A stretch of 64,000 nt of DNA from Streptomyces sp. NRRL F-5126 (GTDB lineage Bacteria > Actinomycetota > Actinomycetes > Streptomycetales > Streptomycetaceae), in the NCBI RefSeq assembly GCF_000721265.1, contig NZ_JOFZ01000007.1, positions 342,402 to 406,401 of the forward strand. Direction: 5' to 3'. The translations under genes were made by a program, and so were the position numbers. Below are positions 53,511 to 62,337 of the stretch, in pieces (within the stretch, counting starts at the first letter, position 1; each line of letters opens with the position of its first letter). The notes beneath the pieces were generated by a model that did no database searches, was not told the origin of the DNA, and saw nothing but the letters and a program-made list of their open reading frames with translations.

Positions 53511-55139
53511 ATGGTCGGCCAGAGAGACAACACCGGCGTACGGCACAGCCGGCGACGGCGGACGCGGGGCGCGGCAGCGGCCGCCACCGGGCTGGCGCTC
53601 CTCCTCGCCGGCGGGTGCAGTGGCGGCGCCGAGAGCAGCACGACGGCCTCGGGCACTTTCACGCTCGGCGTCCCCGTACCCCTGCCGTCCGCCGACCCCT
53701 ACAACGCGAACACCGGCTCGGGGCAGATGCAGTATCTGAGCTACCTGGCCTACGACCCCCTGGTCAACCAGAAGAGCGACGGCACCTTCCAGACGGGCCT
53801 CGCGAAGAGGTGGAGCACCACGGACACCAGCGCGACCTTCCAGTTGCGCGACGATGTCACCTGTTCCGACGGCAGCAGACTGACAGCACACCAGGTCGCC
53901 TCGGACCTCACCTACGTGGGCGACCCGAAGAACGCCTATCCGTGGCTGGGCTCCCTCACCCCGACTGTCGGCTACACCGTCCACGGCGACGACGCGACGG
54001 GCACAGTCACCATCCACACGAAGTCGCCCTACCCGTTCCTGCTGGAGACGCTGGGCAACGTGCCCATCGTCTGCGCCACGGGAATGAAGGACAAGTCGAC
54101 GCTGACGCACTCCAGCGACGGTACCGGGCCCTTCGTGCTCACCTCTTCCGACCAGACGACCTACACCTACCGGGTGCGCAAGGGATACGCGTGGGGCCCT
54201 GACGGGGCACGCACCTCGGCCGCGGGCACGCCTGACAAGGTGGTGCTCAAGGTGGTCACCAACCCCACGACCGCGGCCAACGAACTCCTCGCCGGCCAGT
54301 TGACAGCGACCCAGGTGCTCGGTCAGGACGGCAAGCGGCTGACCTCGGCGGGGATTCCGCGGGCCACGGTCCAGACGCAGACGGCCGCCCTGTACTTCAC
54401 CGAGACCGCCGAACAGGCCACCACCGACCGAGGCGTGCGGCGCGCGCTGGCCGCTGCCATGGACTTCCGCCAGCTCGTCAAGGTGCAGAGCCTGTCCTCC
54501 GGCGAACCCGCGACGCGATCGACGGCCCTGCGCACCGGAGCACCGCTGCCGTGCCCAGGCGCCGACGCGACCACCCAGCTCCCGGCACACGACCTGGCCG
54601 CGGCAGGGAAGCTGCTGGACGCGGCAGGCTGGAAAAAGGGCCCGCACGGCACACGCGTCAAGGGCGGCAAGCCCCTCTCGCTGACCATCGCCTACCAGCA
54701 CGACAACGAGGAGTCCGTGGCACAACTGCTCCAGAGCGAGTGGCGCTCGCTGGGCGCCAAGGTCACGCTCGACCTCCTCACCACCCAGCAGAAGCAGGCG
54801 TTCATCAACGGCTCCGCCGACTTCGCGGTACTCATCGCCGCAAGCGCGCAACCCCTGCCCACACAGATCCAGCAGGAGGTGTCGGGGCCGGGGGCTCCCA
54901 CCGGCATGAACCTGCAGAAGGTGAACAATCCGGAGTACGACAGGCTCGCGGCGAAGGCCATCGCCGAGCCCGGCACCAAGGGCTGCCCCCTGTGGGTGAA
55001 GGCGGAAAACTCGGTCCTGCGGGCCGCCGACATCGTGCCCATCGCCGACCAGCCCTCCGTCCTGTTCACCGCCAAGTCCGCGGCGGCCAGGCTGATCACC
55101 ACACGCCAGCCGATTCCCACGAGCCTGAAGCTGCACTGA
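53511..55139 (+). CDS. Peptide-binding lipoprotein of an ABC importer (family 5)
   Basis: A 542-residue solute-binding protein. After RRRRTRGAAAAATGLALLLA the lipobox is LLAGGCSGG. The mature part has the family 5 (OppA/DppA) start PLPSADPYNANTG, YDPLVNQ, GLAKRWSTTDTSATFQLRDD and the later RRALAAAMDF. It should capture peptides outside the membrane. The ATG at 53511 follows GAAGGAGCGAACC. A 104-bp gap separates it from the peptidase gene; its stop is 1 bp before the permease start. Confidence 0.9.
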   Translation: MVGQRDNTGVRHSRRRRTRGAAAAATGLALLLAGGCSGGAESSTTASGTFTLGVPVPLPSADPYNANTGSGQMQYLSYLAYDPLVNQKSDGTFQTGLAKRWSTTDTSATFQLRDDVTCSDGSRLTAHQVASDLTYVGDPKNAYPWLGSLTPTVGYTVHGDDATGTVTIHTKSPYPFLLETLGNVPIVCATGMKDKSTLTHSSDGTGPFVLTSSDQTTYTYRVRKGYAWGPDGARTSAAGTPDKVVLKVVTNPTTAANELLAGQLTATQVLGQDGKRLTSAGIPRATVQTQTAALYFTETAEQATTDRGVRRALAAAMDFRQLVKVQSLSSGEPATRSTALRTGAPLPCPGADATTQLPAHDLAAAGKLLDAAGWKKGPHGTRVKGGKPLSLTIAYQHDNEESVAQLLQSEWRSLGAKVTLDLLTTQQKQAFINGSADFAVLIAASAQPLPTQIQQEVSGPGAPTGMNLQKVNNPEYDRLAAKAIAEPGTKGCPLWVKAENSVLRAADIVPIADQPSVLFTAKSAAARLITTRQPIPTSLKLH

Positions 55140-55140
55140 C

Positions 55141-56133
55141 ATGGCACTCGTCCTCGAAACCGACAGAGCCGCGCCGCCCGCCCGGACCCGATCCTCCCGT
55201 GCCACACGCCTCGCCGCGGAACTGACACGGTTGGCGATCTCGCTCTGGTGCCTGGTCACCGCCACGTTCTTCATGATCCACCTGGTCCCCGGCGATCCCG
55301 TGCGGGCGGCCCTGGGCTCCAGCACGCCCGCCGACGTCGTCGCCGCACGCACCCGGGCGCTGGGGCTCGACAGGCCGCTGACCGACCAGTACCTCAGCTA
55401 CCTGCACGACCTCTTCCACGGCGACCTCGGGACATCGATCCTGACCGGACAGCCCGTGACCGACACGATCCGCACCCAGTTGCCTCCCACCCTGCAACTG
55501 GCCGCCCTCGCCTTCGCGGTCACGGCGCTGGTGTCCCTGCCGCTCGGTGTGCTCCTCGCGGTCACGACCAGAGGTGGCCGCCTGCGGTCGGTGGAGAGCT
55601 CCTTCACCGGCATCAGCGTGCTGATGCTGGCCGTGCCGTCGTTCCTGTTCGCCCAAGGGCTCGTGTACGTCTTCTCGATCCAGCTGGGCTGGTTCCCCAT
55701 CGCAGGCCGCAGCGGAGTGGCCTCGTACGTCCTGCCGACCGTCGCACTGGCCGCGGGGCCCGCGCCGTTCTTCGCGCGCATCGTGCGCGCCGAGGTCCTG
55801 TCCGTGCTGGACGCGGACTTCGTGCGCACCGCGCGTTCCAAACGACTGCCCGGATGGCGGGTCCTGCTGTTCGATGTGCTGCCGAACTCGTTGACCTCGA
55901 CGCTGACGCTCGGCGGCCTCCTGCTCACCGGGCTCGTCGCCTCGACCGTCTTCGTCGAGCAGGTCTTCTCCTGGCCCGGCCTCGGCTCGACCCTGGTCTC
56001 CGCCATCCAGGGAAAGGACTACCCGACGGTGCAGGGCATCGTCCTCGTGTACGGATCGGCCGTGCTGGCCGTCAACTTCCTGGTCGACCTGGTGCTCGCA
56101 GCCGTCGATCCGCGCCCCTCGACGAAGAGGTGA
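55141..56133 (+). CDS. Peptide ABC transporter permease (DppB-like)
   Basis: A 330-residue permease with six helices. MIHLVPGDPVRAALG near residue 50 is the DppB/OppB signature, the EAA-type loop reads VRTARSKRLPGWRVLLFDVLPN, and VEQVFSWPGLGSTLVSAIQ-like text and DYPTVQGIVLV close the protein. It pairs with the DppC-like half of the next protein to form the membrane channel. Confidence 0.93.
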   Translation: MALVLETDRAAPPARTRSSRATRLAAELTRLAISLWCLVTATFFMIHLVPGDPVRAALGSSTPADVVAARTRALGLDRPLTDQYLSYLHDLFHGDLGTSILTGQPVTDTIRTQLPPTLQLAALAFAVTALVSLPLGVLLAVTTRGGRLRSVESSFTGISVLMLAVPSFLFAQGLVYVFSIQLGWFPIAGRSGVASYVLPTVALAAGPAPFFARIVRAEVLSVLDADFVRTARSKRLPGWRVLLFDVLPNSLTSTLTLGGLLLTGLVASTVFVEQVFSWPGLGSTLVSAIQGKDYPTVQGIVLVYGSAVLAVNFLVDLVLAAVDPRPSTKR

Positions 56134-56139
56134 CCGGCC

Positions 56140-58095
56140 ATGACTCCCACAGCCCCCGCACACATACGCGTACGCGGCAGGCAGTTGCTCGGAGGGAACC
56201 TCAGCGGGCTGATCGGCGGCGTCCTGATGGTCCTTGTCGTCCTCGTGGCGGTCATTGCCCCGTTCCTGGTCGGCCAGCAGGCCGGCCATCTGGACGTCGC
56301 CGTGGCCGGACAGGGGCCCTCGGCACACCATCTGCTCGGCACCGACTCCCTGGGGCACGACATCGGGCTGCGCGTTCTGGTCGCCACGCGGCTGTCACTG
56401 CTCCTCGCGCTCACGGCGACCGCGCTCTCACTCCTGCTCGGTCTGGCCGTGGGTACACTGCCGACATTCTTCGGCAAAGCGGCGGGCCGCGCCACGGATC
56501 TGGCGATCAGCATCTCACTCGCCTTCTCCGGGCTCCTGCTCACCCTCTTCCTCGCCGTTGTCTTCGGTGTCAGCACCCTCGGCGCGGTGCTCGCGGTGGG
56601 TCTCGCCGGGGTGCCGCACAGCGCGCGCCTCGTACGCAACCTGGCCAAGTCCGTCGAGTCCCGTGAGTACGTTGCCGCCGCTCGCATGGCCGGCGTCGGG
56701 AAGGTCCGGGTCCTCGCCCGGCACGTCCTGCCCAACATCGCGGAGCCACTCATCCTCAACGCCGCCAACACGGCCGCGGGCGCGATCCTGTCCTTCGCAG
56801 GCCTGTCGTTCCTCGGCATCGGCATCCAGGCACCCCAGTACGACTGGGGTGCGCTGCTCAACAAGGGCCAGTCCGTGCTGTACAGCAACCCGCTTGCGGT
56901 GGTCGGCCCGGGCGCCGCTGTAGTGGTCGCGGGGCTCGCCCTCAACCTGTTGGGCGACGCGGCGGCGCGGCGCGTGGCGGAGGGCGCCGCCCCCGCCGCC
57001 CCCCGCGGCAAGAGCGACCGAAGCCTCGTCCCCGTATCGCCCGGCGCCACCGCCACTGTCGCACGTGCGACCACCACTGTGGAGAGCAGGCCGGTGCTCG
57101 ACGTCGCAGGACTTGAAGTCACCTACTACGCCGGCGGGCGCCGCATCGATGCCGTACGCGGCGTCACTTTCCGTATCGACAGGGGCGAGTCGGTCGGCGT
57201 CGTCGGCGAATCAGGCTCGGGCAAGAGCGCGGTGGCCCTCGCGGTCGCGCAGCTCATCGAACGTCCGGGGCACGTTCGCGCGGACCGGCTCGAGCTCAGT
57301 GGTGTCGCCCTGCACGGTACGAGGCACGGACGGCACCTCGCAGCCGAGCTCGGCGTGGTGTTCCAGGATCCGATGTCCTCCCTGAATCCCGTCAGGAGAC
57401 TGGGCAACCAGCTCACCGACGGGGCCCGCTACCACGAGCGCGCCGGCCGGGCGCAGGCGCTGCGACGCCTCGTCGACCGGCTGACCACGGTGGGGATCAA
57501 GAACGCGGCGGAACGGGTGGGTGACTACCCGCACGAGTTCTCCGGAGGCATGAGGCAGCGCGCCATGGTGGCCATGGCGCTGATGCGCACTCCCAGCCTG
57601 ATCCTCGCCGACGAGCCCACCACGGCCCTCGACGTCAGGACCGAACGCCAGGTCCTCGAACTGCTGCAGGACGTGTGCGACCGCAGCGGAGCCGCACTCC
57701 TGCTGATCTCCCACGACATGACGGTGGTCAAGCGGGCCTGCGACAGGGTGATGGTGCTGTACGCGGGGCGGATTGTGGAGGACCTGCCCACGAGTGCTCT
57801 GCACGCGCGCGCGGCGCACCCCTACACGCGAGCTCTGGTGTCCGCTGTCCCCGGCATCGACACCGATCCCTCCATGCCGCTCACCGTCATCCCGGGCCGT
57901 GTGCCCGACGCGGGCGAGGCGGTCGTCGGCTGCGCGTTCGCCGACCGGTGCCACGCGGTGACGAGCCGGTGCCGCACCGACGATCCCACTCTGACCCCCT
58001 TGAGTGCCGGCCACCGGGTCGCCTGCTGGAACCCGCGGCGCTCGCCGGCCGCACACACGACGACGTGCCCGACCGAGGTGAAGGACCATGGCTGA
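56140..58095 (+). CDS. Peptide ABC importer fusion: DppC-like permease joined to DppD-like ATPase
   Basis: A 651-residue fusion. Residues about 1-285 are a DppC-type permease (HHLLGTDSLGHDIGLRVLVA, REYVAAARMAGVGKVRVLAR, LSFLGIGIQAPQYDWG). A 35-residue Ala/Pro-rich linker follows. Residues about 322-651 are a DppD-type ATPase: Walker A GESGSGKSA, VVFQDPMSSLNP, the signature FSGGMRQRAMVAMAL, Walker B LILADEPTTALD, and an oligopeptide-transporter C-terminal cysteine cluster (GCAFADRC, CRTDDP, CWNP). The reading frame is clean across the junction. Its stop overlaps the DppF start. The fusion fixes 1:1 stoichiometry between this permease and ATPase. Confidence 0.92.
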   Translation: MTPTAPAHIRVRGRQLLGGNLSGLIGGVLMVLVVLVAVIAPFLVGQQAGHLDVAVAGQGPSAHHLLGTDSLGHDIGLRVLVATRLSLLLALTATALSLLLGLAVGTLPTFFGKAAGRATDLAISISLAFSGLLLTLFLAVVFGVSTLGAVLAVGLAGVPHSARLVRNLAKSVESREYVAAARMAGVGKVRVLARHVLPNIAEPLILNAANTAAGAILSFAGLSFLGIGIQAPQYDWGALLNKGQSVLYSNPLAVVGPGAAVVVAGLALNLLGDAAARRVAEGAAPAAPRGKSDRSLVPVSPGATATVARATTTVESRPVLDVAGLEVTYYAGGRRIDAVRGVTFRIDRGESVGVVGESGSGKSAVALAVAQLIERPGHVRADRLELSGVALHGTRHGRHLAAELGVVFQDPMSSLNPVRRLGNQLTDGARYHERAGRAQALRRLVDRLTTVGIKNAAERVGDYPHEFSGGMRQRAMVAMALMRTPSLILADEPTTALDVRTERQVLELLQDVCDRSGAALLLISHDMTVVKRACDRVMVLYAGRIVEDLPTSALHARAAHPYTRALVSAVPGIDTDPSMPLTVIPGRVPDAGEAVVGCAFADRCHAVTSRCRTDDPTLTPLSAGHRVACWNPRRSPAAHTTTCPTEVKDHG

Positions 58096-58843
58096 ACTCC
58101 GCTTCTCTTCCGTCAGCGTCCGCTACGGCCCACAGACCGTCGTCCGCGACGTGAGCATCGCCGTCGCGTCGGGCGGCGTGCTCGGCCTCGTCGGAGAATC
58201 AGGGTCGGGGAAGTCGAGCCTGGCCCGGGCCGCCGTAGGCCTGGCCTCCCTCGCACAAGGGCGGATCTCGGTCGACGGGGCCGCCCTCGCCACGGGCCGG
58301 GGGCGAAGCAGGGCCGTGCAGATGATCTTCCAGGACCCGTTCGCATCGCTGGACCCGCGTATGAGCATCGGCGCGACCATCGCGGAGGCACTACCGGCCT
58401 CAGGGCGCCGACCACGCTCCGGCCGTGCCGCCGAAGTGGCCAGGCTGCTCGACCTTGTCGGCCTGGACCCGGCACGGGCCGGCTCCAGGCCGGGACAGCT
58501 CTCCGGCGGCCAACGGCAGCGGGTCGCGATCGCACGCGCGCTGGCCGCACGTCCTGCTTTCATCATCGCGGACGAGATCACTTCGGCGCTTGACGTCTCC
58601 GTGCAAGGAGCGATCCTCAACCTCATCAAGAACCTGCGGACGGAACTCGGACTCGGCTTGCTGTTCATCTCGCACAACATCTCCGTGGTGCGCTACGTCA
58701 GCGACACGATCGCGGTCATGTGGGAAGGGGCATTGGTGGAGACCGGCCCCGCGGAGCGGGTGCTCGCCTCGCCGCAGCATGCGTACACGCGTGAACTCCT
58801 CGCCACCGCTCGGGACTCCGCGCTGACGATGGAGGGCAGCTAG
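58088..58843 (+). CDS. Peptide ABC transporter ATP-binding protein (DppF-like)
   Basis: A 251-residue ATPase with Walker A GESGSGKSS, MIFQDPFASLDPR, the signature [15 protein letters not shown] and Walker B FIIADEITSALD. It ends soon after SPQHAYTRELLA and lacks the C-terminal cysteine cluster that DppF proteins often carry. It should pair with the ATPase half of the upstream fusion to drive peptide import. It overlaps the fusion gene by 8 bp and is the last gene of the operon. Confidence 0.92.
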   Translation: MAELRFSSVSVRYGPQTVVRDVSIAVASGGVLGLVGESGSGKSSLARAAVGLASLAQGRISVDGAALATGRGRSRAVQMIFQDPFASLDPRMSIGATIAEALPASGRRPRSGRAAEVARLLDLVGLDPARAGSRPGQLSGGQRQRVAIARALAARPAFIIADEITSALDVSVQGAILNLIKNLRTELGLGLLFISHNISVVRYVSDTIAVMWEGALVETGPAERVLASPQHAYTRELLATARDSALTMEGS

Positions 58844-58894
58844 GGAACAGAGCCGCGCCCGACCAGCAGGTGCCTGTCGCGACGATGATGCACG

Positions 58895-58909
58895 GTGTCC
58901 ATTGGACAC
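58895..58909. promoter_or_regulatory. 15-bp palindrome downstream of the peptide operon
   Basis: GTGTCCA and TGGACAC flank a single central T, a perfect odd palindrome 51 bp after the operon's last stop. It could be an operator left in front of the truncated depolymerase copy, or a weak hairpin. No regulator can be assigned. Confidence 0.35.
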
Positions 58910-58954
58910 TGACGATTTCTCAGCGGATGGCTCAACGTGACTCGACGGCCACGG

Positions 58955-59400
58955 CCAAGGCGGGGGAGGCGGCACCGGATCCTTCCGGCGCCGGCGGACC
59001 TGCAGGCATCCGCGACCACGGACACCACCGCGACTCTGTCCTGGGACGCGCCGGACTCGGCCGCCTCGTACACCGTCTACCGCGATGGCGCAAAGACAGG
59101 CACCACCACTTCGACCCACTCAACCGACACGGGCCTGACCGCGGGCACCGCCCACACGTACACCGTCGCCGCAGTGGACCCCACGGGCACCGCCGGAACC
59201 GCTACGAGCGCCGCCACAGCCACCGGCGGCTTCACCCCGGCGAACAGCGGCGGATACGTGTACGGGGTCGGTTCGAATCGGGCGATGGGCCTGTACAACG
59301 TCTTCGCCACCCACACGACCGAAGAGACCGCGCCGGGCCACTACACCGTCGCGGACACCGAAGCGGTCGGCAACCGGGCCCACCACAGCCCGGGCCGGGC
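58955..59400 (+). pseudogene. Truncated copy of the PHB depolymerase FN3 and C-terminal domain
   Basis: The frame here reads QASATTDTTATLSWDAPDSA, ASYTVYRDGAKTG, DTGLTAGTAHTYTVAAVDPT and AMGLYNVFATHTTEETAPGH, matching the linker, FN3 module and C-terminal domain of the depolymerase at 1751-3244. The whole signal peptide and catalytic domain are missing. A stretch of about 19 residues after GGFTP is deleted relative to the intact gene, and the frame runs past the original stop. It has no start or export signal of its own. It is a duplicated or recombined remnant about 56 kb from its intact relative. Confidence 0.82.
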
Positions 59401-59527
59401 TGACCGGAGCGCACCCGCTCCGTGTATCCGATACGCGTGCTGCCTTCCGATGCAAGCGGAATGGGCGTGCGTTTGAGTGAGTGTTTCGATGGGCGGTTCG
59501 GGTAGGTTGCGTGCGGGAGGTGGTTGG

Positions 59528-61684
59528 GTGTCCACGGAGGATGAGTTGTTCAGCGCGGTCGATGCACTGCTGGAGCATGTCGCGCGGGACGACCTGCCTG
59601 CGCCTGAGGAGCGCAGGCGTTTGCGGGAGGCCGCGGGTTTGAGCCAGGCGCAGGTTGCCAGGGCGCTGGGTGCGCGCCGAGAGGCGGTGGGGAGCTGGGA
59701 GAGCGGCAGGAGTGAGCCGCGGACGCCGAAGCGCGCTGCGTACGCCCGGCTCTTGGAGGGTCTTGCTGATCGTTTCCCCGCTGCGGCCTCCGGCGCGCCC
59801 ACTGACTCTGCTCCGGCCCCGGAGACGCACCCTGCCGTGGCCCCTGCTCCTGTCTCTGCCTCGTCCCCGGAGCCAGTTCCCGCTCCCGAGCCCGCCGCTG
59901 CCCCGCCGTCCCGCCCCAAAGCGGTAGCGGGCAACACGGCTGCCGTTGCCGGGTCGCGGTTCGAGAATGGTCCGCTGGCGGTTGTCGACGCCGGCGAGGA
60001 CGGGCGGGTGTCGGCCTATTGTGTGGGCGGTCTGGTCCTGGACGTGCCCGCCAAAAGCATCCCGGCGCTGGTTGACTGGACCCTTGCCGAGGCGAGGCTC
60101 GGGCAGGCCCGGCTGCATCGCCACGGCCGCGACGCCGATCCGGTTCTCGTACTGACCGGAGCCGCACTGGAGCGTTACGGTCTGCCTGCCACCTTGTCGA
60201 AGGAGGAGCAGCGGGCGGGGCGGCTCGCGTCCGGCCACAAGGTGGTCAGGCAGATCGAGAGGGCCGGCCTGCAACTGACCCGGCGCGGCTTCGGGCCGTG
60301 GGCTCGCGTCTTCCGCGACCCTGAGGGGTCGATACGGCGCTGTGTCCAGTTGTGCATGCTGTCGTGGAACGCGCTGGATGCCCGCGAGTGGGACTCGAAG
60401 GACGACCCGCGGCTTCCGACCATGCATCCGGCCGACCTCGCGCAGTATCTCGGCCTGTACGCGGAGCGGGTGATGACGCCGCGCGGCACCACGGCGACGA
60501 CCGGCCTGGAGTTGATGGTCGCTCTGCGCCCGCCGACTCGCGCGCACAAGGACGACGCCACCGGCGAGTTCAAGCAGGCCCTCAACGACGACGCGCTCAC
60601 CGCCCGGTACGAAGTGGTGGACTGCGAGGTCCCCGACGAGCACCCGAACCTGAAGGGCAAGTTCGCCCGGCACCACATCCGCACCCCTGCCGAGATGCTG
60701 ATGGAGGAGCCCTACGACTGGTGCCGTCCACTGACCGATGAGGAGTGCGCGAACCGGTTCCTGATCGCGGTTGATGTCAACATGTCCTTCGCCGCGGCCG
60801 CGAACGGCCTCACCGTCGGTCTGGACGGGCCGACCCACCTCACCGGTAATCCGACGTTCGACCCGGCGCTGCCCGGCTCTTGGCTGGTCGACCTGTCCCA
60901 CATCGACCTGTCCCAGGCCCGAGTGGGCGGCCGTACGGTCGACGGAACCCGCCTGCCCTCCCCGTTCACGCCCAAGGGCGAGCGTCCAGAAGGCGTGGCC
61001 TGGTATGCGACGCCCACCGTGGCTTACGCGGTGGAGTTGGGCTTCGACGTCGCGCCGCTCGAGGCGCACGTGCGCACCCGGACCGGCCGCTACCTGGACG
61101 CCTGGTACAAGCGGCTGCGTGACGCCTACGTCGCGACGATGGCCGACCTGGGTGTCACCACCGGCCTCGCGGGCCAGGAGTTCCTCGACGCGATGGCCCG
61201 CGCCAAGGAGGCCGACGCGACCATGAGCCTGCTGGCCACGGCGATCAAGGCCACGGCGAAGGGCGGCATCGGCAAGCTGCGCCAGCGCAGCCGCGGCCAG
61301 GTGCCCTACTACGAGCCCTATCCGGCACTCGACCGGGAGACATGGCGCCCCGACATCCGGGCCGCTGTCCTGGCCAACCAGCGTGTGGGCCTGCACCGCA
61401 AGCTGATGAAGACCGCCGCGGCGGCCGACGTGTATCCGGTCGCGATCGGTACCGACGCGATCGTCTACCCCTCACCCGGTCCCTCCCCGCTGGATGTCCT
61501 GCCACACACGTCGGAGGGCAAGCCGGTACCGGGAACGTTCCGTCTCGGCGTATCGCCCGGCATGGTCAAGCACCAGGGCACCCGGAGCGTCCTGTGGGCG
61601 GAGCAGCTGTTCGAGGAACGCGGGGGCGTGTTCAACATCGCCAATTTCATCAAGACCGGCCCCAGTGCCGGAGCAGGGGAGTAG
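59528..61684 (+). CDS. tap: Telomere-associated protein Tap
   Basis: A 718-residue protein matching the Streptomyces telomere-associated protein. Residues about 31-80 are a Cro/C1-type helix-turn-helix (LREAAGLSQAQVARALGARR, WESGRSEPR), followed by a Pro/Ala-rich linker (about 84-130) and the long conserved Tap body with RCVQLCMLSWNALDAREWD, VDVNMSFAAAANGLTVGLDG and IGTDAIVYPSPGPSPLDVLP. Tap binds the 3' overhang at linear replicon ends and recruits the terminal protein. The GTG at 59528 is chosen because GGGAGG lies 7 bp upstream and STEDELFSAVDALL matches relatives; an upstream GTG at 59477 is less likely. Tpg follows after 6 bp. Confidence 0.93.
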   Translation: MSTEDELFSAVDALLEHVARDDLPAPEERRRLREAAGLSQAQVARALGARREAVGSWESGRSEPRTPKRAAYARLLEGLADRFPAAASGAPTDSAPAPETHPAVAPAPVSASSPEPVPAPEPAAAPPSRPKAVAGNTAAVAGSRFENGPLAVVDAGEDGRVSAYCVGGLVLDVPAKSIPALVDWTLAEARLGQARLHRHGRDADPVLVLTGAALERYGLPATLSKEEQRAGRLASGHKVVRQIERAGLQLTRRGFGPWARVFRDPEGSIRRCVQLCMLSWNALDAREWDSKDDPRLPTMHPADLAQYLGLYAERVMTPRGTTATTGLELMVALRPPTRAHKDDATGEFKQALNDDALTARYEVVDCEVPDEHPNLKGKFARHHIRTPAEMLMEEPYDWCRPLTDEECANRFLIAVDVNMSFAAAANGLTVGLDGPTHLTGNPTFDPALPGSWLVDLSHIDLSQARVGGRTVDGTRLPSPFTPKGERPEGVAWYATPTVAYAVELGFDVAPLEAHVRTRTGRYLDAWYKRLRDAYVATMADLGVTTGLAGQEFLDAMARAKEADATMSLLATAIKATAKGGIGKLRQRSRGQVPYYEPYPALDRETWRPDIRAAVLANQRVGLHRKLMKTAAAADVYPVAIGTDAIVYPSPGPSPLDVLPHTSEGKPVPGTFRLGVSPGMVKHQGTRSVLWAEQLFEERGGVFNIANFIKTGPSAGAGE

Positions 61685-61690
61685 CAGGCC

Positions 61691-62248
61691 ATGGCGGACT
61701 CGGTCGGGGACAGTCTGGACCATGCGCTGCAAGGGGCGTTCACCCGTCCCATTCCGCAAAGCGCCCCGGCGCAGATGCGGTATCTGGTCAAGCAACTGCG
61801 GGGTACCAGGGCCACCGCACAGTTGCTCGGGATCTCCCAGCGCACCGTAGAGCGTTACATCGTCGGCAAACTGAAGCGGCCCCGCCAAGTCCTGCGTGGC
61901 CGCTTGGAGAGCGAGGTCACCAAGCGCTGGCAGCCGCGGGTACGCGCGCAGGCCCGGAAGACGGCGGCCTTGACCGGCGGCCTGGTCGTCTCCACCCGTG
62001 CCCGCTTCGGGTTCACCGCGCAGCCGGGCACGAGCGACGACGCCCGGATCCGTGACATCACCCAGGCCCTGCCGCCCGCATACGCCGACCGGCTGTTCAC
62101 GGCCCACGAGCAGGGCGCCGGCGAGCGGCAGCTCCAGCAGATCACCGCCGAGGGTCTCGCGCAGATGTACTTCCGCGCCGACAACACCCGCGCGCACGGC
62201 TTGGACGTGGAGTTCACCGAGGTGGAGCACATCCAGATCGAGCTGTAG
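61691..62248 (+). CDS. tpg: Telomere terminal protein Tpg
   Basis: A 185-residue terminal protein. The N-terminus GDSLDHALQGAFTRPIPQSA and AQMRYLVKQLRGTRATAQLL with the helix-turn-helix GISQRTVERYIVG and KRWQPRVRAQARK match Tpg of linear Streptomyces replicons, at normal length. Tpg becomes covalently attached to the 5' ends and primes end-patching of telomeres. It starts 6 bp after tap, with its ribosome binding site (GGGGAG) inside the end of tap, so the two are co-transcribed. Its presence implies a linear replicon with matching telomeres. Confidence 0.95.
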   Translation: MADSVGDSLDHALQGAFTRPIPQSAPAQMRYLVKQLRGTRATAQLLGISQRTVERYIVGKLKRPRQVLRGRLESEVTKRWQPRVRAQARKTAALTGGLVVSTRARFGFTAQPGTSDDARIRDITQALPPAYADRLFTAHEQGAGERQLQQITAEGLAQMYFRADNTRAHGLDVEFTEVEHIQIEL

Positions 62249-62337
62249 CAGACCGGGCGCGGTGAAGGCTCCTCGTACGACACGAAACGCCGGCGCCGGC
62301 GGGGCAACCTTCCGGCGTTCCGGAGTGTCCACATGAT

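Noticed and set aside
53418..55352. A 644-codon minus-strand open frame
   Set aside because: It is antisense to the peptide-binding lipoprotein gene and has no recognisable motif.
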